Counted from the stretch's first letter, positions 44,420 to 54,557 are shown. The stretch is DNA of 64,000 nt from Bacteroides mediterraneensis (GCF_900128455.1 NZ_LT635783.1:3026497-3090496), one strand, 5' to 3'. Notes: a model not told the origin generated them from the sequence alone. Translations and numbers: made by a program.

Positions 44420-45742
44420 TCAAATCTTTTTATTCTGCCATTTTGCTTTTTTCAGATAAATGAGGCTGAAAGCCAGCATCAATATATAATAAATGACCTC
44501 GGTAGTAAAGCAAATATCCACCGGTGCCTGGAGAATCATGCCTACTCCTACCACATAGAGGGCATAGAACACTTGCACGCATACTTCAAGCACCAAGGCA
44601 GCCTGCGTGTTTCCCGTACCGGATATGCCATTGAAATACACATTGGCCAGTGAGGAAATCAACATGGCCCCACACACCACATACAAGGCCGATACGGACT
44701 CGCGCAACAAGGCTTCTTCATTGGTATAAACCGACAAGATACTTTCAGGAAAAGCGACACAAAGTGCCACACAGACGACCATAATCAAAAAAGACATGCG
44801 GGCAATCTTATGCAGCAACGTCAATACGCCCGAAACTCCTCCTGCCCCAATCAGGTTGCTGACCAACGTGTTGGCCGAGGTGGACAGTGCCTGTACGGGT
44901 ATCAGCAACACCACATACACGCTGCGCACAATATTGGCAATGGCCAGCTGCCGCTGTCCCAAACGTTCCAGTGCCATGAAAAAGACAAACCAGATGGCCA
45001 TGGCCAGAAAATACTGCACCATCGTAAAGCAGGAGATACGCAAGATACGCATCACCATCGCCATGTCGAATTGTCCGAAACGGTTCAACCCGTATTTCTT
45101 CAAATCTACCTTATAACAGGTATATAGCAGGAAAAACACCAGTGAAGAAGCTTCCGCAATGACAGAGGCCAATGCAGCTCCCCGTACCCCCATCTCCGGC
45201 AAGCCCAATTCTCCAAAAACCAACCCATAGTCTAACACCACATTCACCAGTGCCATGACTACTGCGTTCAAAGTCAGTACCTTCGTACGGGTAATCCCGA
45301 TATACAACCCCCGGAACATGACATTCACAAAAGCGAAAAGGAAGCCCCAAATGCGCCAGACAAAGAATTCATACGTGGCTTCATAAATGGAATCGGAAGT
45401 AATCAGCAGGCGAATCAACGGTCCGGCAGAAAAATACATCAATGCCAACAGGCAGACGGCCATTCCGAAACTGAAAGCCGTGCCTTGCCACATGACCGGT
45501 CCCACGGCTCGATAATTGCCTTCACCGTTGCGTCGGGCTATCAGTATCTGTGAACCGACACTGAATCCAAAAGCAATGGTGTACACACAGATATACAACA
45601 ATCCTCCCATGGCCGATGCCCCCAATGCGACCTCGCCCACACGCCCTAAAAAGGCCGTATCGGTCACGTTAATCACATTCTGAGCCAGCAAGCCCAGAAA
45701 AATCGGATAGGTCACATGCCAGATTTCTTTATTGGTGTACAT
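44420..45742 (-). CDS. MATE-family multidrug efflux transporter
   Basis: This 440-residue inner-membrane protein has about twelve hydrophobic segments in two halves, as in the MATE family of cation-coupled drug and toxin exporters. Early family segments are IFLGLLAQNVINVTDTAFLG, GGLLYICVYTIAFGFSVGSQ and ILIARRNGEGNYRAVGPVMW; later ones include IPVQALSTSANTLVSNLIGA and YFNGISGTGNTQAALVLEVC. No signal peptide is needed. Substrates cannot be read from sequence. A minus-strand -7 box lies at 45781-45788. It is 66 bases from ffh in the same direction but has its own promoter. Confidence 0.9.
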   Translation of the reverse strand: MYTNKEIWHVTYPIFLGLLAQNVINVTDTAFLGRVGEVALGASAMGGLLYICVYTIAFGFSVGSQILIARRNGEGNYRAVGPVMWQGTAFSFGMAVCLLALMYFSAGPLIRLLITSDSIYEATYEFFVWRIWGFLFAFVNVMFRGLYIGITRTKVLTLNAVVMALVNVVLDYGLVFGELGLPEMGVRGAALASVIAEASSLVFFLLYTCYKVDLKKYGLNRFGQFDMAMVMRILRISCFTMVQYFLAMAIWFVFFMALERLGQRQLAIANIVRSVYVVLLIPVQALSTSANTLVSNLIGAGGVSGVLTLLHKIARMSFLIMVVCVALCVAFPESILSVYTNEEALLRESVSALYVVCGAMLISSLANVYFNGISGTGNTQAALVLEVCVQVFYALYVVGVGMILQAPVDICFTTEVIYYILMLAFSLIYLKKAKWQNKKI

Positions 45743-45780
45743 ACGTCAGGAATAAATTGAGTAAAAACCGCATACTTTTG

Positions 45781-45788
45781 CAAAGATA
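45781..45788 (-). promoter_or_regulatory. -7 box for the MATE transporter
   Basis: The minus strand reads TATCTTTG, 38 bases upstream of the start codon. It abuts a plus-strand TACTTTTG at 45773-45780, which has no properly spaced partner and is probably accidental. Confidence 0.45.
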
Positions 45789-45890
45789 CACATTTCGCAC
45801 AAGATGTAAAGGAAAAGGTCTGAAATCACCTTCCCTCTTCATTCGTTTCAAGTAAAACAATTTCATTTAAAATAAATTTTGCACATTTTG

Positions 45891-45921
45891 TTGGTTCCTG
45901 CGCAATTTTAGATTACTTTTG
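45891..45921 (+). promoter_or_regulatory. Promoter of the FadL-type porin gene
   Basis: A TTG at 45891-45893 and TACTTTTG at 45914-45921 are spaced 20 bases apart; a full TTTG also occurs at 45887-45890. The ATG follows 34 bases after the -7 box. Confidence 0.55.
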
Positions 45922-45955
45922 CGACCTATTTCTAACAAACAACCTATTAAAACGA

Positions 45956-47284
45956 ATGAAAAAAATTCTTTTCCTCAGTGCAGCGACACTGTGTCTTTCT
46001 TTCCCTGCTTTTGCGGGAGATTATCTTACGAATACCAACCAGCATGCCGCTTTCCTCCGTATGGTCGCACGAGGGGCTTCCATCGATGTAGATGGTGTGT
46101 ATAGTAACCCTGCCGGACTTTCCTTCCTGCCCCACGAAGGATTCTATCTGTCACTGACCGGACAAAGTGCTTATCAGACACGCGAAATAAATGCTACGTT
46201 CCCACTCTTCCAACAAGCGGACGGCGTCGGAACCAACCGTCAGTATAAAGGAACAGCTTCTGCTCCTCTCATCCCCAGCTTCCAAGGACTCTATAAAAAA
46301 GACAAATGGGTGATTTCTGCCAGCTTCGCCATTACGGGAGGTGGAGGAAAGGCCTCGTTCAGCAACGGTCTTCCCATGTTTGATGCCCTGGCCATGGGAA
46401 TGATCAGCCAGCAGACGGGCGGGAAAGTCACTCCGCAAATGTACGACATCAACACCGCCATGGACGGCAAGCAGTATATTTACGGACTGCAACTGGGATT
46501 AAGCTATAAAATCAATGACTGGCTGAGCGTTTTTGCAGGTGGACGAATGAATTACGTAAGCAGTGGATACGAGGGATACCTGAAAGCGCACCTGAAAGAA
46601 AATCTGGGTGGTACCCAACTGGCTAACCTGGAACTGAACTGTGACCAAAGCGGATGGGGACTGACTCCTATCCTCGGGATAGATGCCAAACTGGGACGCT
46701 GGAACCTGGCAGCCAAATATGAATTCAAGACAAACCTGAACATCGAAAACAAAACCAATGTACTGGAAGTGCCTGCAGGTACTCCGGAAGCTATCATGAA
46801 ACCTTACGCCGACGGTGAGCAGACACCAAGCGACATTCCTGCCTTCCTGAGTGTAGCCGCCGGATACGAAATTCTGCCCAACCTGCGTACTTCGGTGGAA
46901 TATCATTTCTTCGATGACAAGCATGCAGGCATGCTGAACGACCGCCAAAAGACCCTGAAACACGGTACACATGAATACCTGGCAGGCCTGGAATGGGACA
47001 TCACCAAACGGCTGACCGTCAGCGGGGGCTACCAACGGACAAATTATGGTCTCAGTGATGAATTCCAGACCGACACCAGCTTCTATTGTGATTCCTATTC
47101 CTTGGGCTTTGGGGCCAGAATCAACTTCACGCAAGCCTGGAGCATCGATGTGGCTTACTTTTGGACACACTATGACAAATACACCAAAGAAGTGGCCAGC
47201 TACAACGGTACCGGACTCAGTGGAACAGACGTCTACCATCGTACCAACAAAGTCTTCGGCCTGAGCTTGAATTATAAATTTTAA
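45956..47284 (+). CDS. FadL/OMPP1-type outer-membrane transport protein
   Basis: This 442-residue protein has a signal peptide (MKKILFLSAATLCLSFPAFAG) and FadL-like layout: an N-terminal hatch with AAFLRMVARGASIDVDGVYS and NPAGLSFLPHEGFYLSL, where the NPAG motif is the family hallmark, then barrel strands such as WNLAAKYEFKTNLNIENKTN and YLAGLEWDITKRLTVSGGYQ, and a final strand NKVFGLSLNYKF ending in Phe. FadL proteins let hydrophobic molecules such as long-chain fatty acids cross the outer membrane. The substrate here is unknown. It is transcribed alone and ends at a strong terminator. Confidence 0.92.
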   Translation: MKKILFLSAATLCLSFPAFAGDYLTNTNQHAAFLRMVARGASIDVDGVYSNPAGLSFLPHEGFYLSLTGQSAYQTREINATFPLFQQADGVGTNRQYKGTASAPLIPSFQGLYKKDKWVISASFAITGGGGKASFSNGLPMFDALAMGMISQQTGGKVTPQMYDINTAMDGKQYIYGLQLGLSYKINDWLSVFAGGRMNYVSSGYEGYLKAHLKENLGGTQLANLELNCDQSGWGLTPILGIDAKLGRWNLAAKYEFKTNLNIENKTNVLEVPAGTPEAIMKPYADGEQTPSDIPAFLSVAAGYEILPNLRTSVEYHFFDDKHAGMLNDRQKTLKHGTHEYLAGLEWDITKRLTVSGGYQRTNYGLSDEFQTDTSFYCDSYSLGFGARINFTQAWSIDVAYFWTHYDKYTKEVASYNGTGLSGTDVYHRTNKVFGLSLNYKF

Positions 47285-47288
47285 ACTT

Positions 47289-47345
47289 TTTCCGCTTCGT
47301 ATCACAGATGTCCAATCATTTTTGATATGAAGCGGAAATTTTATA
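47289..47345 (+). terminator. Terminator after the FadL-type gene
   Basis: TTCCGCTTC (near 47290-47298) pairs with GAAGCGGAA (47329-47337), and TATCA/TGATA extends the stem inside. It is followed by ATTTTAT. Confidence 0.7.
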
Positions 47346-47410
47346 TCCGGTTCTTTCATCTAGACAAATTGTTACACTCTTGCTTGTTATAAGAAAAAAA
47401 ATATCACTCA

Positions 47411-47441
47411 TTGTCTTTTTTCTTCACTTTTTATATATTTG
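47411..47441 (+). promoter_or_regulatory. Promoter of the S41 peptidase gene
   Basis: TTG at 47411-47413 and TATATTTG at 47434-47441 are exactly 20 bases apart. The ATG at 47480 follows 38 bases later. Confidence 0.6.
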
Positions 47442-47479
47442 TGACCGAATATCCTTACAAACCCTTCAAAAATTAAACT

Positions 47480-49048
47480 ATGAGCAAGAAACTATCGTGG
47501 GTATTATTAACCCTATTAGGAAGTGTTGCCTTTACTGGATGTACGGATGAAGATCCACAAGACAATGACTCTTCCCTCAACCACTCCGACAATGAAGAGA
47601 ATACAAATAGCGATTCATCGCAAAGTATATCCACCGAAACGTATTATGCCAACATGTTTGGGAAGGAAATCTTGGAAACTTACTATCTGTGGAACGAAGA
47701 AATCCGTGACGACCTGAACCAATGGAACATTGAAACCAACAATGATCCTATCGGCACATTCAGCCGGATAAGATACCACGAAGGGGAAAAATACATAGAC
47801 AAATGGTCCATGCTTACCAACGATATGACTTCCCTTACAAATAATATGAACGGCACAACCACTTCATTTGGATGGAACTTGACCATTTACAATATGTCAA
47901 GTACAGTAAACAGAGAGCAATACATAGGGGTAGTCAATTTCGTATACAAAGATTCTCCCGCCGCTAAAGCAGGTCTTAAACGAGGAGACATCTTGCTCAC
48001 TTTGGATGGTAAAATCATCAATTCCGAGAATTACATGAATCTGTATTCTAACAGTACATTGACTGTCACGCTCGGACTGCTGGATCCGGAAAGTTATACT
48101 ATTCAAGACCAAAACAAGGAAGTATCACTTACCGCCGTTTCCATGTATGAAAACCCGGTCATTTGCGATTCCATCTATGAATTCAACGGTAAAAAGGTAG
48201 GATATCTGGCCTACACCAGTTTTGATTTTGCTTCCATTCCTCAGGTTATCGAAATCAGCCGCAAATTCAAGGCAGAACAAGTCAAAGAACTTATCCTCGA
48301 CCTACGCTATAATACCGGAGGATATGTGACCACAGAACAGGTGCTGGCCTCTCTGTTTGCCCCCCAAGCCGCAGTAACCAACAAAGAAGTTTTTGAGAAA
48401 GAAGTTTATAACAAAGCCTTGACTCAATATTACCAAGAAAAAGGCATAAACCTGGAATCTCATTTTGAGACTGATTTTGAGTATCAGGACCAGGGCCAAA
48501 CCGTAAAAGTGAATACCAAAGATGCCAATATCGACTTGGAAAAGATTTATGGTCTGATAGGTTCCAGATCAGCATCAGCTTCAGAAGCTCTTTTGGGAGG
48601 ACTGATGCCTTACACTCAGATAGAACTTATCGGAAGCCAGACGCAAGGGAAATACTGTACCGGGTCCCTCATTTCAGCCAAAGATTTCTATATAAATACA
48701 CCAGCCGAACTTAACAATTGGGGAACCTACGTCATGATAAATATTTATCAGAACGCTCGAGGCGAAACACCCTGCATGCCCGATGGACTGATTCCCGACA
48801 TTGCCGTGGACGATACTCCATTGCTTCCCTATGCAATAGGGGATGTGAACGAACCTTTATTGAAGCAAGCACTCATAGAAGCCGGACGTACATACGATGA
48901 GAGCTCGACATCTAGAACTCTCAGCCGTAGCATGGTTCCCAAATTCCGCAAACTTCCTCAAGCAGAAAACAGGACTTTTGGAAAACGTATCCTGACGTTA
49001 CCTTCGACAGTCATCCGCGATATGCTAATCAAAGCGGAAGCTCAATAA
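47480..49048 (+). CDS. S41-family (C-terminal processing type) peptidase lipoprotein
   Basis: This 522-residue lipoprotein has its lipid Cys near residue 21 (VAFTGCTDEDP), an acidic and serine-rich linker to about 50, a PDZ domain (SPAAKAGLKRGDILLTLDGK near 158) and an S41 protease domain: VKELILDLRYNTGGYVTTEQ near 272 and GSRSASASEALLGG near 360 with the catalytic Ser. The fold is that of tail-specific and tricorn-like proteases, which cleave C-terminal regions of envelope proteins. Its acidic start after the Cys suggests surface export. The target is unknown. It stands alone, with its own promoter and a terminator. Confidence 0.9.
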   Translation: MSKKLSWVLLTLLGSVAFTGCTDEDPQDNDSSLNHSDNEENTNSDSSQSISTETYYANMFGKEILETYYLWNEEIRDDLNQWNIETNNDPIGTFSRIRYHEGEKYIDKWSMLTNDMTSLTNNMNGTTTSFGWNLTIYNMSSTVNREQYIGVVNFVYKDSPAAKAGLKRGDILLTLDGKIINSENYMNLYSNSTLTVTLGLLDPESYTIQDQNKEVSLTAVSMYENPVICDSIYEFNGKKVGYLAYTSFDFASIPQVIEISRKFKAEQVKELILDLRYNTGGYVTTEQVLASLFAPQAAVTNKEVFEKEVYNKALTQYYQEKGINLESHFETDFEYQDQGQTVKVNTKDANIDLEKIYGLIGSRSASASEALLGGLMPYTQIELIGSQTQGKYCTGSLISAKDFYINTPAELNNWGTYVMINIYQNARGETPCMPDGLIPDIAVDDTPLLPYAIGDVNEPLLKQALIEAGRTYDESSTSRTLSRSMVPKFRKLPQAENRTFGKRILTLPSTVIRDMLIKAEAQ

Positions 49049-49061
49049 CATCGTCACACTC

Positions 49062-49112
49062 AAAAAAATCAGCCGGCCAACCTCATAGAGAGAGTTAGCC
49101 GGCCAATTTTTT
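49062..49112. terminator. Bidirectional terminator between S41 peptidase and PNGase F
   Basis: AAAAAAT-CA-GCCGGCCAAC (from 49062) pairs with GTTAGCCGGCCAATTTTTT (ending 49112), with two mismatched steps and one internal mismatch. Both flanks are A/T runs, suiting both strands. Confidence 0.75.
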
Positions 49113-49142
49113 CCATAAAACATACAGATATTTTTAAAAAGA

Positions 49143-50381
49143 TTATTCTTCCCACACCAGATATGCAGAAATCAGCCAGTGATTCAATTCATTGCCGCTT
49201 GCAGGCTGTGCCTCAGGAATACTGACCGTAAAGGTATGCTTGCCGGCCTTTAAGTCCTTCAAGCTTATTTCCTCCGGCACCACATCCGAACCCGGGCACC
49301 AATTAGAACGAGACAAGTCGGAAGAGGCCAAAGGTTCTTCCACTTCTTTGGTCTTATAGCCTTCCTCACTGATGTAAGCGGCCAAACGTTTGATCAACCA
49401 TACTCCTGTAGCGGGATTAAAACGACGGAAAGAAGCACAATCATCCCGCCAAGGAATGAAATTATAGACCTCTTTCCCATCTACAGAGAGAATATTTCGC
49501 TTCTGTACAAATTCATCCCCACCTTCATGACCTCCATGGCCGGTAACAATGTATTTCAGACGTACATTCTTTGCATTCTCCGGTAATACGAAATCAGTGG
49601 AAACTGATTTGCGCGCAAAAATATCCGGATAAGTCTGCCCGATATAATACACCGTATTCATCAAGGGCTCTACATGACGGCGTACCAGTTTTTCGCAAGT
49701 CACCGGAGTTTCCTTTATCTTCAGCTCCATACTGGCCACATAACCTTCTTTTGTCCAGGTATCAATAAAAATGCCGACATAGGCTTCTCCCTTCAAAGCC
49801 GGATATAAATCGGTGATATCTTGCTCCCACTGCACACAGTTCTCCCATTTGGGAATATAGACCGGACGACGCTTACTGGACAACGAATCATCATTCTCAC
49901 TGTAATATCCCACCCCAAATGGCGTCATGAAACGCATCAGTTCAATCGTAGGCAAGTAGTCCTTTCCAGGTACGATTCCCACCATCTTCTCCAATTTCAA
50001 GCTGTCGATTTCCGGAAACTTCTTTTTTCCCTGTGCAATACTCAACAGATTGATGGCCGAATGTTTGGGAATCACAAAGCAAGAACCCGACTTATCCCAT
50101 CGGTCGCCATTTGAAGCCAACGTCACTTTCACACTCACCGTTACATCCCGTTGATAATCGGGTATCTGAATCTTCTTCAAAATGATACGTCCGTTCACCA
50201 AATGAATGACGCCATTGGCATCAGCCTCAGCGTAATTAGGATATGTATCCGGTGCAAAACGAATATTTTCCTTATTAAACACCGCCAAGTTTAAATCTCC
50301 CTTGGCCGGGAGTTCCTTATGTCCAGCCGCATAGATATTCATGGCCACGAACAAGGAAACAAACATACTAACTATCTTCAT
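49143..50381 (-). CDS. Peptide-N-glycosidase F-type N-glycanase
   Basis: This 412-residue secreted protein (signal peptide [20 protein letters not shown]) shows clear PNGase F similarity. The eight-stranded jellyroll carries [20 protein letters not shown] near 90 with the likely catalytic Asp, and [36 protein letters not shown] and [13 protein letters not shown] in the second half, matching the flavobacterial enzyme. It cleaves the bond between Asn and the first GlcNAc of N-glycans, releasing whole glycans from glycoproteins. The N-terminal region to about residue 60 adds a short extension. It is the last gene of a three-gene unit with a GH29 fucosidase and a CBM9-like protein. Confidence 0.92.
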   Translation of the reverse strand: MKIVSMFVSLFVAMNIYAAGHKELPAKGDLNLAVFNKENIRFAPDTYPNYAEADANGVIHLVNGRIILKKIQIPDYQRDVTVSVKVTLASNGDRWDKSGSCFVIPKHSAINLLSIAQGKKKFPEIDSLKLEKMVGIVPGKDYLPTIELMRFMTPFGVGYYSENDDSLSSKRRPVYIPKWENCVQWEQDITDLYPALKGEAYVGIFIDTWTKEGYVASMELKIKETPVTCEKLVRRHVEPLMNTVYYIGQTYPDIFARKSVSTDFVLPENAKNVRLKYIVTGHGGHEGGDEFVQKRNILSVDGKEVYNFIPWRDDCASFRRFNPATGVWLIKRLAAYISEEGYKTKEVEEPLASSDLSRSNWCPGSDVVPEEISLKDLKAGKHTFTVSIPEAQPASGNELNHWLISAYLVWEE

Positions 50382-50395
50382 ATACTTATAAATGA

Positions 50396-52444
50396 TTATT
50401 TTACAACTTCAAAACCTCTCTTGTCCAAGTAGGCCTTAAATTTACGAAGGTATTCTTCGTCCGGACCGTCAAAGAAAGAAACGCCAGAAGCACCGTTGTT
50501 AAAAGCTTCATCTAATGCCTGTTCGAATGTATTTTTAATATCCGGGAACATCAGTCCCGCATAAATCTTTGCTTTTCCATGAACAGTCTGGACACTTTCC
50601 TTGACCGAACGTCCAATCCATTCCGGCCCTTCATAATAAAAGCCATTATAAATCATCGGGAAATATGCATCGAGAGACCATTCTCCCCAATCCTGACGCA
50701 CCATCTTACGAGCCATCGACGGACCGGGGAATACAGCTGCAGAAATTTGTTTCCCTTCTGCCTTGAGAGTCCGCGTAATCTTATCCACCACACGCGTAAT
50801 GGCATCCAAGCGGAAGTTTATCCAAGACTGGTCTTCCATCGGATATTTCAATTCCAACGGATCCTTCCCGGACTGTTCCTTAAACATTCTCCGACACACC
50901 TCACAATAACAATAATCGTATTCCGGCAATTCGGCTGTCTGTTCAATACCATAATTCTTCCATAAACTAACCGGCAGCACCACATCCGGGAAACGAACGT
51001 AATCCAAATGTACTCCATCCACATAGGGCAAATTCGCTTCTTTCAGATAATCGGCAGCCAGATATTCAGCCACACCTTTATGATTCGGGCATAAAAAACG
51101 ATAATAATCCACATAAGCCGGTTTATCATAACAAGACTCTCCCTTACGGTTTACGGCAAACCAGTCAGGATGTGTTTCAAGGACCTCCTTACGGTTCATC
51201 GTCCACTTCCAATAATGAGCCTCCAGCCCCGCATCTTTACACATCCGATATGTATTCTCGTCATATCCTTCAAACATGACTCCACTAATACCGCATTCTT
51301 TCATCAAGGCAAAATGTTTTTTATAAAACTCATCCCCTTTTTCTTTATTGATACGCATCCAGACCCAGTTTTTCACCTGCCGGGGAGTTATCGCCTCACA
51401 AGTAAACCGTCCATTCTGGTCCACCACATAACGTACTTTTTCTTCCGGTACGGTTACTGACATGCAAAATGTACGACTGGTAGCTTCTACGGATATTTCC
51501 GAACCCACAGGTAAATCCTGCAGTTCCGCATCGGTCAAAAAGAAATTCTCTTTGGCACGCAGATAATTCTTCTCTTTAGCATAATAATCCAGCTGCGCAT
51601 AAAACATAGCCCACAGCAATTTATAAGCAGCTAAGTTATAGGGATACTTAAATGCATCTGTACCTTTTCCTACCACCTTATCCGAAAGATACAAGAATCC
51701 CCATCGGTCGGGCATGTGCATATCAATCCGTCCCGTAGGCATCCATACCCAGTTTTCCTCCCGCTGTCCGGGCTTCAACCACTGCACCCGTGAGAAATTA
51801 ATACGCCAGTAATTCCCTGCCTTAGCCGGGTTGGAGAAATTTACCGTCAACGCCTTATGAGGTATAGCCATTTCTACCGTCCATTGTTTGTCTTTATCGT
51901 CCGACCTGTTCAAAGTTCCTTCACGATGTACAGCCAGTTGCAATCCCGGACAATCCCATTGCACCAGGAAATTACCCCCTGAACGGTAAGGCTTATCCAA
52001 CATCAAATCGAATATCACTCCCTTTGCATTAGTTTCTATTTCAAAGTAATTCTGCCCATCGCCATCCGGGTCTAAAAATACCTCAAAATCATTATCATAA
52101 TAAATAATCGTATCCCGCAGACTCAGCTTTGCCTTAATATCTTCTTCCTGCAAAGTGGCAGCCACATAAAGATAGCAATCATCCCACAACATTTTAGCCG
52201 ATGTATCATAACAAGGCTTGGCAAATCCCTTTCCACTAATATCTACAAAAGAAGAAGTAGGCTGAGCCTTCTGCCAGTCTGCCTCATCCAGCTTCCCATC
52301 AATTTTTATTTTTCCATTTGTACGATAGCAGACATAACCTTCGGGCAACGTAAGCATACGCTCGTATCTTGTATATAAATTTTGCGCCCAAAGCTGTCCC
52401 ACTACTAACAATGCAAACAAACTACATATTACTTGTTTCCTCAT
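50396..52444 (-). CDS. CBM9-like domain protein with GHL10-like catalytic barrel
   Basis: This 682-residue secreted protein has a signal peptide ([20 protein letters not shown]), a CBM9-like beta-sandwich to about 260 ([40 protein letters not shown] and [20 protein letters not shown]) and a C-terminal TIM-barrel of the GHL10 type: [38 protein letters not shown] and [16 protein letters not shown]. Two Cys-rich bits ([12 protein letters not shown]) are unusual for this family. It may bind and cut an oligosaccharide released from glycoproteins. It starts 13 bases after the fucosidase and ends 14 bases before PNGase F. Confidence 0.78.
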   Translation of the reverse strand: MRKQVICSLFALLVVGQLWAQNLYTRYERMLTLPEGYVCYRTNGKIKIDGKLDEADWQKAQPTSSFVDISGKGFAKPCYDTSAKMLWDDCYLYVAATLQEEDIKAKLSLRDTIIYYDNDFEVFLDPDGDGQNYFEIETNAKGVIFDLMLDKPYRSGGNFLVQWDCPGLQLAVHREGTLNRSDDKDKQWTVEMAIPHKALTVNFSNPAKAGNYWRINFSRVQWLKPGQREENWVWMPTGRIDMHMPDRWGFLYLSDKVVGKGTDAFKYPYNLAAYKLLWAMFYAQLDYYAKEKNYLRAKENFFLTDAELQDLPVGSEISVEATSRTFCMSVTVPEEKVRYVVDQNGRFTCEAITPRQVKNWVWMRINKEKGDEFYKKHFALMKECGISGVMFEGYDENTYRMCKDAGLEAHYWKWTMNRKEVLETHPDWFAVNRKGESCYDKPAYVDYYRFLCPNHKGVAEYLAADYLKEANLPYVDGVHLDYVRFPDVVLPVSLWKNYGIEQTAELPEYDYCYCEVCRRMFKEQSGKDPLELKYPMEDQSWINFRLDAITRVVDKITRTLKAEGKQISAAVFPGPSMARKMVRQDWGEWSLDAYFPMIYNGFYYEGPEWIGRSVKESVQTVHGKAKIYAGLMFPDIKNTFEQALDEAFNNGASGVSFFDGPDEEYLRKFKAYLDKRGFEVVK

Positions 52445-52457
52445 GTTCCTGTTTTTA

Positions 52458-53804
52458 TTAATTACTTTCAATTACCTGCCCTGCTCCCCAATACAATTTA
52501 ACCGGTCCATCCAACAGTACGGCCACAACGGTTATCTGCGGATCCAGCACACGATCAGGCACATCAATATAAAGATTACCAGGAACCTCACTCCAATAGT
52601 TTTTGTTGTAAACCTTATAAGATAACATGGCTCCGTTGCCTACTACCCACACCCGGTTCACCTTATTCATCAACCCCTTCACTTCAATCGGTCCGTTAGG
52701 CTTGTAAGGCAAATACAGATACAGAATATCCCCCCCCTTATTCAAAGTAGTATATCCTTGAAAATGTTCCGTCGGGATACCCGCACGAGTGTCATAAATA
52801 GCTTCTTTGTGTTTCTTGGTCCAACGCCCAAATTCCTTCAAGATAGCCACTTGCTCTTCAGGAATGGTTCCATCTTCCTTCGGGCCGATGTCCAGCAACA
52901 GATTTCCTCCCATACTCAGGCAGTCGACAAACGTACGCAACAAAATAAAAGGAGATTTATAATTGGTATCCGTATGCTGATATCCCCACGAGTCATTCAT
53001 CGTCATACACAACTCCCAGTATTTATCCTGAGGACGCACAATAGGAACCCCCTGTTCAGGAGTCGCATAATCTCCATAACCCTGGATACGGGAATTGATA
53101 ATCACATTTTTATTGTCCGAACGCAACAAATCTACAATCCCCTTTGAATTCCAAGCCTCAGCCGTTTGCTCCCAGTCACCATCAAACCAATACAAATCCG
53201 GTTTCCACGTTTTGTTCAATTCCGACAGCTGTGCCATATTAAATTCTACAAAACGCTTCCAACGTACAGAATCATTAGTATAACGCACATCAGTACGTGT
53301 CATATTCGGATAATCCGGATGTGACCAATCCAACAGCGAATAATAAAATCCCAGTTTCAACCCTTGCTTACGGACTTCTTTGACAAAAGGACTGATTAAA
53401 TCCCGTTTTGCCGGTGTACATTTCACCGTGCTCAACTCTCCCACTTTTGTATCCCACAAAGCCATACCATCATGATGCTTGGTTGTAATGACAGTATAAC
53501 GTGCCCCACTTTCTTTTATCAGATCCACCCAAGCTTTCGGATCATATTTTGAGGCGGTAAAACCATCCTTCTGACTCATATATTCTTCATAAGGCAGATA
53601 TTTATTGAAAAAAGACCAGCTTTCGGATACTCCTTTCACCGAATAAATTCCCCAATGAATAAATATGCCCAATTTGGCATCTGCAAACCACTCCATTCTT
53701 TTTTCCTTCTGCTCATCCACTTGTCTCTTCTCCGGTGTCTGTCCACAAACAGGAGTCCCCAAAATTCCAAACAAAAGCAGTGCTGCAAAAAAACGATTTT
53801 TCAT
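52458..53804 (-). CDS. GH29-family alpha-L-fucosidase
   Basis: This 448-residue secreted enzyme (signal peptide MKNRFFAALLLFGILGTPVCG) belongs to GH29. Signatures are KLGIFIHWGIYSVKGVSESW near 45, ARYTVITTKHHDGMALWDTK near 100, LKLGFYYSLLDWSHPDYP near 150 and DLYWFDGDWEQ near 203, where the Asp is the expected nucleophile, and GGNLLLDIGPKEDGTIPEEQ near 305. It would remove alpha-linked fucose from N-glycan antennae or core. It is the first gene of the unit, followed after 13 bases by the CBM9-like protein. No SusC/D pair lies in the unit. Confidence 0.93.
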   Translation of the reverse strand: MKNRFFAALLLFGILGTPVCGQTPEKRQVDEQKEKRMEWFADAKLGIFIHWGIYSVKGVSESWSFFNKYLPYEEYMSQKDGFTASKYDPKAWVDLIKESGARYTVITTKHHDGMALWDTKVGELSTVKCTPAKRDLISPFVKEVRKQGLKLGFYYSLLDWSHPDYPNMTRTDVRYTNDSVRWKRFVEFNMAQLSELNKTWKPDLYWFDGDWEQTAEAWNSKGIVDLLRSDNKNVIINSRIQGYGDYATPEQGVPIVRPQDKYWELCMTMNDSWGYQHTDTNYKSPFILLRTFVDCLSMGGNLLLDIGPKEDGTIPEEQVAILKEFGRWTKKHKEAIYDTRAGIPTEHFQGYTTLNKGGDILYLYLPYKPNGPIEVKGLMNKVNRVWVVGNGAMLSYKVYNKNYWSEVPGNLYIDVPDRVLDPQITVVAVLLDGPVKLYWGAGQVIESN

Positions 53805-54166
53805 GATAATAAAAGATTTAATTTAACAACAAATTCCTACTTAAGCTCCATAATAGAAACACAAACCAAACTTATTTCCTATTATAAAGAGCAGCCTGAG
53901 TATAAAAGCAATAAAGTAACCTGACAATATTCAAATATACGGATTTATTATTTGTAAATAGACTGTTCCATTTTATTTTTACTTATTTTCCTTACATTAT
54001 ACCAATAATATGTATATTATTCAAATTCAACCTGACTTTTCTAGTTCTTAGTATTCCATTGGAGATGCCCAATCCCTTGTCATATATCTAAGCCCAAATA
54101 TCCAACGCCATATAGGGCATTAAAAAAAATGCTCAATCACTTGTTGAATCAACTATTAAAAAGACA
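53805..54166. other. AT-rich intergenic region upstream of the fucosidase
   Basis: About 360 bases with no gene that I can support. It must hold the promoter of the GH29-PNGase F unit, but I found no perfect TAnnTTTG on the minus strand. TGCCC near 54067 and GGGCA near 54115 could pair, too far apart for a terminator. Short frames lack coding character. Confidence 0.4.
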
Positions 54167-54195
54167 AAAAAGGCCGTCTCTACTGAGACGGCCTT
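54167..54195 (-). terminator. Terminator of the tRNA cluster
   Basis: AAGGCCGTCTC (to 54180) and GAGACGGCCTT (54185-54195) pair perfectly over an ACT-type loop, and the minus strand continues into a T run. Confidence 0.85.
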
Positions 54196-54204
54196 ACTCC
54201 TTTG

Positions 54205-54291
54205 CGGAAGCTGGGGGATTCGAACCCCCGGTACGGTTACCCGTACGGCAGTTTAGCAAACTGCTGGTTTCAGCCACTCACCCAAACTTCC
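54205..54291 (-). tRNA. tRNA-Ser (GCT)
   Basis: The minus strand gives an 87-base tRNA with acceptor GGAAGTT/AGCTTCC and a G discriminator. The anticodon loop holds GCT (in CAGTTTGCTAAACTG), and a long variable arm (CGTACGGGTAACCGTACG) is typical of serine tRNA. CCA is not encoded. It is identical to the copy at 54398-54484. Confidence 0.93.
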
Positions 54292-54303
54292 AGTAGCTGA
54301 CTG

Positions 54304-54376
54304 TAGCGCATACGGGAATCGAACCCGTGTTTCAGCCGTGAGAGGGCCGCGTCCTAGGCCACTAGACGAAAGCGCC
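54304..54376 (-). tRNA. tRNA-Glu (CTC)
   Basis: The minus strand gives a 73-base tRNA whose D arm (TCGTCTAGTGGCCTAGGAC) and T arm (ACGGGTTCGATTCCCGT) match glutamate tRNAs; the anticodon loop CCTCTCAC reads CTC. The acceptor has a G-T end pair and one T-T mismatch, which is weak. CCA is not encoded. Confidence 0.85.
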
Positions 54377-54397
54377 ATTTCCTTATCCCGAACAAAG

Positions 54398-54484
54398 CGG
54401 AAGCTGGGGGATTCGAACCCCCGGTACGGTTACCCGTACGGCAGTTTAGCAAACTGCTGGTTTCAGCCACTCACCCAAACTTCC
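54398..54484 (-). tRNA. tRNA-Ser (GCT), second copy
   Basis: This is an 87-base sequence identical to 54205-54291, with anticodon GCT and a long variable arm. It is the first gene in transcription order, 21 bases before tRNA-Glu, behind the promoter at 54524-54557. Confidence 0.93.
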
Positions 54485-54523
54485 AAACCTTTTGGGATAA
54501 CGCATCTTCTTTCAAATGCGGTG

Positions 54524-54557
54524 CAAAGATAGAGTGACTTTTTGAGTTGTGCAAACT
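54524..54557 (-). promoter_or_regulatory. Promoter of the Ser-Glu-Ser tRNA cluster
   Basis: The minus strand reads TATCTTTG at 54524-54531 and TTTG at 54554-54557, 22 bases apart. It starts 39 bases before the first tRNA. Confidence 0.6.

Noticed and set aside
45773..45780. Plus-strand -7 box before the FadL-type gene
   Set aside because: TACTTTTG matches the consensus but has no -33 partner at the correct distance, and the closer box at 45914-45921 has one.
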